Shown here piece by piece: positions 34,106-45,559 of a DNA stretch of 64,000 nucleotides. Within the stretch, counting starts at the first letter, position 1. Every line of letters begins with the position of its first letter. Below the pieces are notes generated by a model that saw nothing but the letters and a program-made list of their open reading frames with translations, had not been told where the DNA came from and did not search any database. This stretch comes from Ulva prolifera (lineage: Eukaryota > Chlorophyta > Ulvophyceae > Ulvales > Ulvaceae): contig CM041199.1 in NCBI GenBank assembly GCA_023078555.1, positions 6,019,315 to 6,083,314 on the forward strand, in the 5' to 3' direction. The position numbers and the translations under genes are program-made.

Positions 34106-37031
34106 CCACTGCGCGGGCGCGGAGAGGGGACGAAGCCTCTTCAGCCCAGAGGAGGCTGTGCACAGTGTTTTTGAGATTGTCTGTTGAGGCGGGCGTGGCC
34201 GGGTGATCGGTGGGTGGGGGGCGGTGACTGCAGGTGGGAGGTGCTCGAGCTGTCTGGTTGGAAGAGCGTGCTGGCGGAGAGCGGGGGAGCCGTGTGGGAA
34301 CCTTCCGGTGGCTGTGTGGATCTGGCGCCGTGGCGGGCTGGCGTGTGGGCAGGTTACAGCGGCTCGCGGTGTGGCTGACGCGGGCCGCAAGTGCGGCAGA
34401 GCGCCGGTCTGCGTACAGCCTGAGCTCGGTCGAGCCCGTCAGATCCGGAGTTGGGTGGTTTTGTCTTGATTCGCTCAGATGCTCTGCGCCACAGCGCTGG
34501 CGTACAACCGGAGTGGTACGGACGCAATGTGCTTGCTGTCCAGACACTGGGCTCGCATGCATGGTGTTGAAGGACGCAGTTGTGGGTAATGATGACTCTA
34601 GGCTTTGTGGAACGATGTACACTGGTTAGAAGTACCAAGCAAGGGTGTTTATATGCAACATGCCCTGGCCTGAGGGAAGGCAGGAGCTGCTTCTTCGCAA
34701 GGTGCCTCAGATGGCTTGCTTAGCTAGCGTAGATGTGTAAGAACGACAAGACCAGAGCTTGCGGAGCTTGCATGCACAGCCAGACGCATCAGCAGCAGCG
34801 CACTTGGTGTGTGAAGTACACTGCGCATGCAACATTGGTGGTCCTACCTGCCTGTCCGACTTCGTCCTTGTCACAACACACGGCGTGTGGTGGTTCTGTG
34901 GCTAATAATCTGTGGTGCAATCTCCAAACTTGCAGCTACTGGACTCTACTGCATTCTTCTGCATGCCCATGGAGCAATTCTGCCCACACAAACCAGATTC
35001 AAGCCCCTGCAGTACGACGTGGCTGGTAGTATACCGATCGATACATCGTGCGATTCGTATGCTTGCATGCCTTGTGGGTTGCCTGCCCCATTCTGTAGCG
35101 CTGCTGAAGCCGTTGAGGATGAATAGTAATGTTTACACGAGATAACGATTAGAATACTGAGTCGAAATCCGCAGGTACACTGTAGCGTCTTGCCTGATGT
35201 ACCTATCGTGCTCAGAACAGTGTCAGCTTGCAGCAGCACGCAACGCTGCAGTGTTCGAGATAACGAGGTACAGCGCAGCTGCAATCAGATGCTGCTCCCA
35301 TGAGTGACCCAAGGGCATCTGCTGGGATCGGTGACTACTGGTCTAGATCTTAGGCAAGGACTAAAATCGGAGCACCCACGAGCAAAGATCGGTTTGTAGT
35401 GAGGCCTTATCGCATGACATGGGTAACTCAAATGGCGCTGGCGCGCCGTTACACGTAGCATTGCAAGCTGCAATGACACGGATTGCTCCGATAGCAATGA
35501 CACGGACTGCTCCGATCACCACCGGTATGTACATGCAATCAAGCTGCGCCAGATAGTTCGTAAGCGAATATCGAGCCTGCGGATCACCTCTCAGCGTGTC
35601 ATCGGCCGCTATGTGAACCGTCTGCGTTAACCTAGAGCTACTAGCAGTACTGTTGTGGTCAACGCTGTGGTCGTGCCTGTCACATGGCAGCTGCACACCG
35701 CGCGCTATACTCCGATAATCGAGTCCGATCCTCTGTTGCTACCAGCGGCTAAAGTTATCTCCACGGGTCACGCGGATAAGCGGCCGTGGCTAGCTGGCGC
35801 AACTGACTCCGTGGCCCTAGCGCCCCTGTGCAGGTGTGTCGCAGCAGGGCGCATACAAAGAAGAGAAAAGGACAGACCATGTGTTATACAGGGCGCATGC
35901 ATGTTTGGGATGGCCGTTTGCTGCTCGAGCGGTGCACCACGCCATCACGATCCCACTCACCCATGACTGCGAGGAAGCTGGCACGTCTCGGCGAGGGCGT
36001 CTCCGCACAGATCATGCAGTGCACAAGGAGCAGAAGCAACCCCTTCGAATGAGGCACCCTTCTTGTTTGCGGGCCGTGCCTGTCTCGCTGCAATGTGGCA
36101 TCAGCATACGTACTGTGACAGACTCAGCATTGAATCGTTCGATTTAGCAAGAATTCACTAATGGTGCTGTGCATATGCTGGCACAAGCTTGCCAGCTCCG
36201 ATGCTTGCTGTGGTGTAGTGTGCTCTCTGATTTGAGTGGTGTTTGATATTGTGTTCCTGGGACCGCTCTCGCGGTGCTTATGGTGCTGATGTTTAGCCGA
36301 TAAGCGCGCTTTTGGCTGTTGCATGGTCACATCGACGTAGCTGCGTGCAGCGCGCCCTGCGTCGGTCTTCACACGCTTGTGTAGATGATGCTGCTTCTGT
36401 AACTATCCGTGAAGCTTAGTCTATGCTTATGGATGACCTCGCCAACCTGAAGCGCGGAATTCATGCGGTAGTGCAGCAGCAAAGGCATGCTGTTCCTCCG
36501 CGGTTGTGAGCAGGCACGTCTCCTCGCCCTCCCAATGATGCCAATATGTCCGACGTATACTAGTGTGGCTTCGACCGTTGGCCAGGTCTGCGGAGTGGAG
36601 CAGAGCTGACACACGGCACTGCAAACAACTGCAGTCCGTCCGTATGACAGCTTCCTCCCAGAGTAGTTGCATGAACGAAATGACGCAGATATTAGCACTG
36701 AGAGCACCATGGGCGTCTCGCTCCACGGTCAAGGTCGTGCCAGCACTGCGTTCTGCAGGGAGCGCATACAGCGCTCACGTATCTCGAGATACACCGCTTC
36801 ACCATCTACCAAAAACACGCACACTCGAATCAAGATCGAGCTGACCGAGAGCAGCAAGAGTCTGTGCCCAGAGAATGTGGCGGTTCGTCATTTCGTGTCT
36901 TGTGTTAGTCGCATGTGTACAATTCACCAGTGAGTCGCGAGTGACGCGTGGATCCCTGCCTCTGACGAATTTCTGAATATCCGTCAACACTGCACGCACT
37001 AGATGGATGTCAGACGGACGTTTCTTGCAGG
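34106..37031. other. Large spacer between ABCG and receptor-like genes
   Basis: About 2.9 kb with no recognisable exon. A TGTAA at about 34735 could end the ABCG transcript. A 24-nt tandem pair lies at 35470-35517. Frames of up to about 200 codons on the minus strand at 33776-34622 overlap the ABCG last exon or are of low complexity and are not supported. Confidence 0.45.
35470..35517. repeat. 24-nt direct repeat, two copies
   Basis: Two adjacent 24-nt units starting GCAATGACACGG and differing at two positions. It lies in a gene-free stretch. Confidence 0.8.
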
Positions 37032-40000
37032 ATGCTGCTCCGGAGGTCAGCTATCCCAAGATGTGCGCGCCTGTGCACATCACTACTGTGCGTTGTCCTG
37101 GCAAGCATGCAACCTGCTGCCAGCCAGAAGCGTGACATCCAGCGTGTGACGACGGGCCAGGAGCTTCAGCAGGCTGTCTTCGATGGTGTCAAGCACATCA
37201 TCATCTCCCGGCACCTCGACATGGGGCAGGACCCCTTGTGGGACCGACAGTTTGGCAGCATCTTCCCGAGCGTGCCAAAGAAGAGCATGCTCTCAGTCGC
37301 AAATGGTACTCAGACCATCACGGTACGCCGAAAGGAGAACAACCATGCGAATAATAATTACGTAGCCCAGGCGAGGAAAGGGGCCGCACTCCACTGAGTG
37401 CTCACCAAGGCAAAACCATCACTGGTTGCTCCATCCACACAGCCATCGCCACGCAGTTGCTCACTGTGCTACCCGCCTCGCTGCCCTGGCCAGGTTGCAG
37501 TGTCCAATCACACAGCACTCTGCTCGTCCTGTTCTCCATGCCACCATGGGCTCATGTCATCGGGCGGCACCTTGCAAGGCAATGCAAACGCCCGTGCTCG
37601 TGAGGATCGGGCTGACTGTGCAGGGCAATGCAACAGGCCAATCCTCATGTGTACTGCCTAGACCATACAACGACCCATGCCCGTGCCATCGGCTCGTGGT
37701 GAATGGGTCCCGCCATGCAGGGCAACTGCACCGAGCCCTTCCCCGACGCCCTGGACCCACCCCCAAGCACCGACACACAATGCGTCATCACCGTGTTTGA
37801 GGACTTCATGGACAACACTGACACCGTGTGGGTGTCCAACGTGTACCTGCGCCTCGACGGCTCCCGCAGCCGCGCCGTCGGCGTGCATGACACCCCCGTG
37901 CCCTTCGACACGAGCGTCTTCTTCGTGCAGAACGCCGACATGTACCTCACGCACGTCGTCATGCGCGGCCTGAGCGACCTCGGCCTCGAGGGCCGCGGCA
38001 TCGACATGATGGACCCCCCCTCCTGGGGCTACCCCGGCACCGCCCGCCTCTACGCCCGAGGTGCCGCCCCCACCGCTGACGTCGCACACGCCCTGCCGGT
38101 GGTCGTGTACACCCCTGTCGACACTCTTAGCTGTCCAACATGCGGTGGCGCGCGGCTGCCTGCGTGGGACATCTCTGACTCTGAGCCGATTCCGCGCGCT
38201 AGAAACGGACGGTGGCTGCATCGCAATGTGGCCGGGACCCTGTGGTGTGGCCGGGACCCTGTGCCGCGACGTGATCGCCACACCTTCACAGCGCCGCGTG
38301 TGTGCAGAGTGCTACTTTGGGAACTTCATGAAGGCGCAGGGCAGCGCGCTGCGGCTGCAGGCCGGGAACCGCGCGACGCTGCAGCGCTGCCGCTTCTACG
38401 ACAGCCTCCTCCTGCCCGGCGGCGGCCCCGCCGCGGCCCCCGTGCCCTCCCCCTCCGACACCGGCCCCGCGATCGCCGCCGTCTCGACCCCCCACAAACC
38501 CAACCTCAACCCCGCCTACGCCCCCGCCGCCCTCTGGCTGCACAGCTGCGAGTTCCGCAACAACACGCCCGCGTGGCTCGGCCCAGTCGCGGTGAACGGC
38601 AGCGTGGTGTACTCCAACATGCGCGCGCCGGCGGTGGTCGACTTTGTGGAGCGCACAGTGCAGGAGCCGGTGTGGCTGCGGCCGCGCTCCGACGCCGCCG
38701 CCGTCGCCGGCGCGGCGTGGGACTCGTCAGGGTTCCTGACGGAAGGGGACGCGTGGTTCCGGGCAGCCGTGAAGGTGCGGCGCGAGAGCACCCTGGCGCG
38801 AAGCGTCTGCGTCCGCTGCGACGACGCATGTCTTGTCAGTGTCGATGGATAGGGCGTACGGGCAGGGGTGTTGCGGCTTGGACTGTACAGCCGTGATTGC
38901 CGAGTGCTGCTAATGGATTTAAGTTGCGATTGGTGGAACCATGCCGCAGTGCTGCGGGTGCAGCCGCGCCAGGCTTCCCGGCCTGCAGCTGCCTACGCAG
39001 CGGCAATGTGGCTACGGCGACGCCGATGTGTCTGCAGATGGGTGGCACGTGGGGCCATGTCCCCTCCCACGCATGTGGCCGTGGCCCCACCTCTGAGTCT
39101 GCTTGGCTGGTCACGCTGCCACCTCCACCCACACAGACACCCCGCACGCGCCTCGTCTGGACAGCTTTGCATAGTTTATCATGCACGGCATGCATCACGC
39201 GGGAGGTTCTCATGCCCCTATTCACTTTATGCATGTGTGGTGCAGAGCTTCGAGGCCGCGGCGGGCACGCCGGTGCCGGAGTTCGCGTTCGCGCCGCTCT
39301 CCCGGGACGTCACCGCCTCCACCCCCCCGCGCGGCCTCCCGCTGCAGCCGCCGCGTGGCCCCCCGCCCACGGACGCCCCCGCCACCAACCCGACCGTCGT
39401 CACCGCGCAGCCGCTGCCGCCGTCGGCGGAGGCCCCCGCACGTGGGGACTCCGCCGCCGACGACGACAGGCGGGATATCGTGCTGATTGCGGCGGCGGTC
39501 ACCGGCAGCGTGGGAGTGCTGCTGCTGGCGGTCATCGCGCTCTACTGCGGCCTCACACGCAGCGCCGCCGCTGGCTCTAGCAACGGCAATCTGGTGCGGC
39601 GGCTGCCCGTGTTGCATGTCTCGCGTGCGACGCTTCTTGTGCCGCACGCCAGCCTCTAGTGTGGCCGGCGGCAGCTCCAGCTTGTTCGTGCAAGGCATGG
39701 TTGCCATTGCAATGCGGGCGGGGGAGAGGATCTATGCATGCCGGCCATGCGTGATGCTGCCACTTGACGGCGCTCCGATCCAGTGGCTGCTGGCTGACGG
39801 TAAGACTGGTGTGCAGAAGCAAGGCGCCAGCTCGGCCGACCATGCATTTACCGACCATGGAGGCCTCACCCCGATAGCGGCAAGGCCTCCTGCGGGCCAC
39901 CTGGACCCCTACGCCACAGCCCTCACCGCATCCAGCCCCTCCTGTGGTCCCACAGTCCACGTGCGCTCCCCCGCCTCCAGAATTGCACCCCAATTCGACT

Positions 40001-43000
40001 GAAAGTGTTAGCATCGACAGTGTCTCTTGTGCACTGGCTACGCGCATTACAAGGCAAGCGTGCAGACGCGGCTCAGGCAGTGCTGCAGTCACTGGTGGCC
40101 ATGCCCACTGCTTGTATAGACTCACTGGATGTGACCACGTTCGTCACCGATTGGACAGCATCATGCACCTGCTCCGTTTGACCGGGCCCCCAGGCATTGC
40201 AGAAGATCACGCGTGCAGGACGGTGCGGCGGCGGAGCATGCAGCGCTCGCAATGCATGGCCCCATGCCGCATGTGTGGCCGCCGCAGCTCTCCGTCCCGC
40301 CCCAGTCCCCGATGGCTGCCGCGTCGCACCCCACCTCCCCACTGGCCTATTACACCACGGGCGCTCAGGCATACGCCTACCCGAACGGCCACACGCCCCG
40401 CAGCGCCCCTGCACCAGCCCTCCACGCCCCTCACAGCCCCGGCCCCCCCCTCCACGCCCAAGCCTCCCTCCCGGCCCCCGCGCGGCCAAAGGTAGAGGCT
40501 CCGCGCACGCACTCCGCGCCGTCCGCCGCCGCGCTAGCGGCCGCCGCCGCGTACCCGCAGAACGTGTACCCCTACAACCCTGGCTCCCGCCCCGAGTCGG
40601 AGCGCTCCTCTCTCGCCTACTCGCAGCCGGGGCTGCCGCTGTCCCGCGGCCCGTCCGGCGGGCCCGTGCCGAACCCGGCCGCGCCGCCGCCGATCAACAC
40701 GACGAACGCGCCACTCTCCGGGGCGTCACGCAGGTCTGCGCACGGTCACTCTAGCCACTCCTCGCAGTATGGCGGCGCGTACCCACGCGCACCGGATTCG
40801 GCCTCGAATGTGCCGTCTCCGCCGTCATCGTACCGCCACCCCCATTCGCCGAGCCCGCCGGAGCGAATCCAGTCACGATTCCCGTCCAAGGTGCCGCGCA
40901 GCCTGATGTCTTCGCGCGACAGCTCGTTCCCGTACGTGCCTCCCGCCGTGCTAAGCACACTCGGCAGCACCGGGACCGCCGGCGGCGGCGGCGCCAGCTG
41001 CAGCAGCGCCGGGGGCAGCGCGCCGCGCGCCGCGGCGCGGCCGCGCAGCGGCGGCGGCTCCGTGCGCACGCCGCCTGCCGGCGCTGCGCCGCCGGCAGAG
41101 CGGGACGGCCTCGACGCCCTTGCGGCGGTGTCCGCCGCAGCGCACCAGCAGCGGCAGCTCGGGTCGCCGCTGGTGGCCGCACAGCAGTGGTCGCCTGCCG
41201 TCGAGGCCACCGCGGCCGGTGGGGTGGCCGAAGTCCAGCTGTCAGACCTCGTCACAAACCACGGCAGCGCCGCCATGGACACCTCAAGCCGCGGCACGGT
41301 ACGTGCTGGCAACGGCATGACTCAGCCACCGCCCGCCGATGTCACATCCGGCGGCAAGCGCACAGCCGCGGCGGCGGCGGGGCGGGCCCCGGCGGCGCGC
41401 AAGCCCCCACTGCGCATCCCGCTGCCGCTGATCACGGCAGGTGTGGACTCGAAGCAGATGCCTGACCTCACGCGGGAGCTCACCGCATCGCTGGCGCGGC
41501 TAGACACGCTTGGTGGCAGCGCGATGGAGAGCGATCACCGCTTCACGCACACGGAGGACACCGGGCCGCTGCCAGAGACCCTCAAGCCATCTTCTGCAAA
41601 GCATACGCTCCACGGCAGCCGCGCCTCCAGCCTCGTCAGCGGGTCGACGCGGACCGGGTCTGCAGATCCGGGCCCGGTCGAGCCTCCCCCCTCCGCCGCG
41701 CTCCACTCCTCTCGCCCCTCCAGCTCCGCCTCGGCCCGCGCGGCAGCCCCCGGCGCGGGCCCGGGGTTCGTGTCGACCAGCCCGGTCTCCGTCTCGCCGT
41801 CGCCGAGCGGCCACGACCCCCCGGCGAGCGGGCCGCCGCCGCAACACGCGAGCCGCATGCACCCGGCCCCCAGCTCGGCCGCGGTCGCGCGGACCGTCAC
41901 GCTCGACGACGCGTCGAGCAGCGTCGGCATGTCCCACGCGCAGCTCTGCAGCGCGCTCGACGCGCTCACCGCGCGCCGCGCCGTGCTGCAGGGCCGCTAC
42001 GCGCTCAACGGCGCCGCCCCGCAGCGGCTGTCCGGCCAAGGCGTCGTGCAGTTCGCGCAGACGCAGGCGACCGAGGCGGCCGTGTCCGAGGGCGCTGCTG
42101 TGAAGTTCTACCTCGTTCACGCCGCGTACGACCGCGTCGCGTCGCTGTGCAGCCAGCCCGCGCTCTCGGCCGTGACTGGGGCGGTCATGGAGGCCGTGAA
42201 GGGCAGCGCGATCACGGGGTGTGAGGGGGTGTTTGATGGCACGGACGGCGCGATGCCGCCGATGGTCGTGACGCGGCGGGGGGTGACGCTGGAGGAGTGG
42301 GCGGCCCGCGCGCAGCCGGGCGTGCCGGCGCTCGGGCGCGCGCTCGCGGCGATATGTGGCCGCCTCGCCGACCTGCATGCATGCGGGTACGTGTACTACG
42401 CGATGAAGCCGTCAAACGTCGCGTGGCTGGAGAGGGATGGCGGCTGGCAGCTGATCGACTTTGGCCGCGCGACCCGGGAAGGTGCGGTACCGTCTGTGAG
42501 GAGATCGTGTGGGGGGTTGGAAGTGTGTAGAGGGGGGCCTGTGCGTGTGCACAGAACTGTTCTACCCTGTGGTGCGTGGTGATAGCAGGTGCCGGCATGC
42601 ATGCGGCAGAGCTGGTGGTGGCAGCGAGGGTGCCACCGTGTCTGCCTGTCTCAGAACAGCCGACGCCAGCGCTGCACCGTACAGCGGCACTCCATCACGA
42701 GCTCTGAGCAGCCGACGGGCAGCTAGAGTTTGATGCCTGGGTCGCACGAGCAGGGCGTCAATGCATGACGCATGACATCATCAAAGTACACGAGCCCGGC
42801 CGCTTGTACGGCGCAGATGTCGAACGCATCACACATTGCACCATGATGCATGCCGTATGTGCGGAGTTTTGTAGATCTACGGGTCATTGCTTCTGGCCAC
42901 AACGTCTTGTAGTATGATCTGGTGCTCTGTCCCGCAAGGGCCCTGCGGTCCTTGCAGTCTGTCGGTACTGTAGCGCATGATGCATGTGCAGGCGTCAACG

Positions 43001-43410
43001 TCGGGCTGACCTTCAGCCTGCGGTACGCGGCGCCGGAGCTCGCGGCCGCACAGGAACGCGGCGCCGCCACGCTCCGCAGCCACTCCTCAGCGGATATCTG
43101 GGCGCTCGGGGTCGCCGCGTACGAGCTCGCGTTACGCCGCCGCGCCTTCCCGTCTTACGCGACGCCCGCGCAGATCCGTGCCGCGCTCACCGCGCGCCGC
43201 GAGGGGGCGCCGGCGTCGCTGGAACTGCCGTGGGAGCAGGCGGGGGCAGCAGACGCGCTGGGCCTGCTGCGGCCGGTGGTGCTGGCGTGCCTGGCGCGGG
43301 ACCCGGCGGAGCGGCCGCGCGCGCACGAGCTCGCTGCTGCGCTCCCGCGGCTGCTGGAATACGCAGCGGAGGAGGCGGAGGGCGGGCTCATGCATACGGG
43401 GCAGATGTAA
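37032..43410 (+). CDS. Single-pass receptor-like protein with cytoplasmic (pseudo)kinase domain
   Basis: Six exons, 37032-37322, 37721-38060, 38308-38774, 39246-39593, 40219-42481 and 42992-43410, splice in frame to 1375 residues. A signal peptide (to about residue 31, ending PAASQ) precedes an ectodomain whose VTTGQELQQAVFDGVKHIIISRH and GNCT..CVITV stretches suggest a pectin-lyase-like beta-helix (inference). A Pro-rich stalk and one membrane helix (about 444-468) follow, then a roughly 600-residue low-complexity Ser/Pro/Ala region and a kinase fold from about 1090. The VAIK lysine is kept (AAVKFYL, Lys1111), as are DFG (Asp1229), APE (YAAPEL, about 1250-1253) and DIWALG. The catalytic HRDLKPxN reads YYAMKPSN, with Ala1210 in place of the catalytic Asp, and the glycine loop is degraded (GQGVVQFA). 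A pseudokinase is therefore likely. Exon 3-4 and exon 4-5 joins are less certain than the kinase join, and an extra exon within 38061-38307 is possible. Confidence 0.75.
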
Positions 43411-45559
43411 CTGTTTCGTGAGCAGGGTGCCAGTGCCGGGCTGTCAACGGCCGTTGGGGAGGGAATCTCTCCTGCGGCTGCATAATGCTGCTGGCGCTGC
43501 GTTCAACTGCGCTGCGCTTCGGGCACATGGCACAGCACGCAGCATGCCGTGCAAAGCAACGGCCCCGCTGTGCTACACCTCGGCCACTTTCAGTGTGAGG
43601 GACGTCGTGGTGCCCCTGGTAGCTTTTCCGAGGGCCAGATTTTCAGTAGCTGTCGACGATTTTCGTGCTGCACGACAGGTTTTCCTCATGTATGGTGTCA
43701 TTGCACGCGGAACGCAGAGTGCAGCGTTTGCGCCCAGCTCGTTCTTGCGTTTCAAACGGACGCGTGTTGCGGGTTCAATAGGTTTGCAGATGCCTCTGCT
43801 GCAGTGACTTCGTGAGGGTGACGTGCAACAGAGTGGCTGTAAGGGGCCTGTAAAGCATCGGAACGGGATGGAACGCAGCCTATTGTGTAACAAGGACAAC
43901 GCCAGAGAGGCAGGTATCATCGCAGGACACAAACAGGGGTGCCGCACACGCAAGCGACCGTGGGCACTCGACACAGAACGTAGGCTATGGTGCATGCGTG
44001 TCGGTGCTACTGTGTGTTGCACAGGCGTGGACCCCCAGAGGTGCACTGCACAGAGACGACTGGAGATGCAGGATCGCTAGCAGTGATTCACTTAAAAGAA
44101 TAAAAAAAAATTGATGCACATCCAGGCTATGTTATGGTGTGTGCCGGGCCGCTTGTCAAGGACACAGTGGTCATGCGTGTACCAAGCGGGCCGCGATGGG
44201 GGTGCACGATGCTGTCTCTGAGGTTTCTGAGATGCTTACTGAAGGCCACATCACCCTGGCGCCAGGCTCTTCCACATGTGCCACACGAGTGATGCACAAA
44301 ACTGTGAAACGTGCATGCATGCTGTTTACCACCGCAGGGCCATTCTCCTGTTGTCACTATCACATGGCAGGGGGGGAAGTTCCCCCTGCCGAGCTCTGCC
44401 GCCGCCACTCTGAGCCGCCACAGCACACAGCACTCTGCCCTCTCCCGCCGTCTTGGCACGCTGGCACTGGCCGAGCACACAGCATCATAAACATACCGGT
44501 ACATGATGTATCTTCAAGCGGCGCGGGCCGCAGGAGGGTCATGCCACGCTTAGATGCTCGGAGCAAAAGCCGGAGCGCTTCGTCGAGGCGCTGCAATGTG
44601 TGCGTGCGCAGGTTGCAGGGGGGCAGTGTTGGTCCGCTTTGCAGCGTTTTCAGGGCTACCACCCAAAAAACATATCTGGATATTCGGAATTGTTCTATGT
44701 GATCGGGGCTGATGACCCAACACTGCAGGGGGGTCTGCACCCGGGCCATGTACACGTTGAGATCCAGGGGGAACTCAAACAACACATCTACACGTGCAAG
44801 CCACAGCAAGCATCCAACGCAGGATGAGCAGCCGCCCGGCGCCTCTGAGTTCGTTGCTGGTACAGCAAACCGGCAATCGCCCATTGCACGTGGGAGAGTT
44901 CTGGGCACATAGTGTTAACAGAGGTGGGTGAACACAGCTGATACCAAAGTTTGGTACTAGCTACGTTCACTGAAGATAGCAGTTGGAGCTCGCAAGATCC
45001 GGCGACCATGTCGATTTGAATCTCTTGCCGCTGCTAGCATGCTCGTGTGCCCGGGCGGTGGACTGGGAGGCTCAGCCGCTCGCTAGCAAGTGGTTGTGCT
45101 GCACCGAGGTTGATACTCGATATTCGACACTCTTCGTTACTGCCGTACCTGAAGGCGGAGTGCACGCGTAATGCTCGCGGCAGGTGCGTATGAAGTCGTG
45201 TCCCGCTTCAAGGCTCTCCTGCACACGCTGTTAGAAGCGTTTTGGTGATGCAGGTCGCATGATCAAGCACGTGAGCCAATCGAAGGTCAAAGTCTGAAAA
45301 TCCTCTCGACACCTCCGCAGGACGGCGAAAGATTGATATTCACATGTTCCCTCCCGAAGGCTGACACGTAACCGTGAACGCGCCTACGCCACACCTGCCG
45401 GTTGGATGTCATGGCTAGACCTTGGCTGAAATGAAAACAGCGTATCCTAAGGCACACAAAGCATGCGAGACAGAATCTGCTGCTCTGGTGTATTTTCGCT
45501 GCGACCGAGCTCATCACCGAACGCAGCTGTCCTACCGCTGCTGAACGATTGCCAACAAA
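43411..45559. other. Spacer with a MITE
   Basis: About 2.1 kb without a recognisable gene. TGTAA motifs near 43839, 43850 and 43885 may end the receptor-like transcript. A 102-bp hAT-type MITE is inserted at 44624-44725. An A-rich stretch lies at 44093-44110. The right end should contain the promoter of the ESCRT-III gene. Confidence 0.5.
44624..44725 (+). mobile_element. hAT-type MITE, copy 1 (102 bp)
   Basis: The element begins CAGTGTTGG and ends CCAACACTG, so its termini are inverted repeats. It is flanked on both sides by the identical 8-mer CAGGGGGG (44616-44623 and 44726-44733), a perfect 8-bp target-site duplication as made by hAT transposases. It has no coding capacity. A second copy of equal length lies in inverse orientation at 57373-57474; the two share the central block TATTCGGAATTGTT and much of the remainder. 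The perfect duplication suggests fairly recent insertion; divergence between the copies indicates that they did not move from one source at the same time. Confidence 0.88.

Noticed and set aside
34106-37031. Several 100 to 130-codon frames as small genes
   Set aside because: No domain motif, no codon bias like neighbouring exons, and frames occur equally on both strands.
39594-40218. Reading through from 39594 to the stop at 39659 as the end of a separate receptor-like protein
   Set aside because: A GTGCGG donor in phase after the membrane helix and a GTGCAG acceptor at 40218 join helix and kinase in frame, the usual receptor-kinase order; kept as a stated uncertainty.
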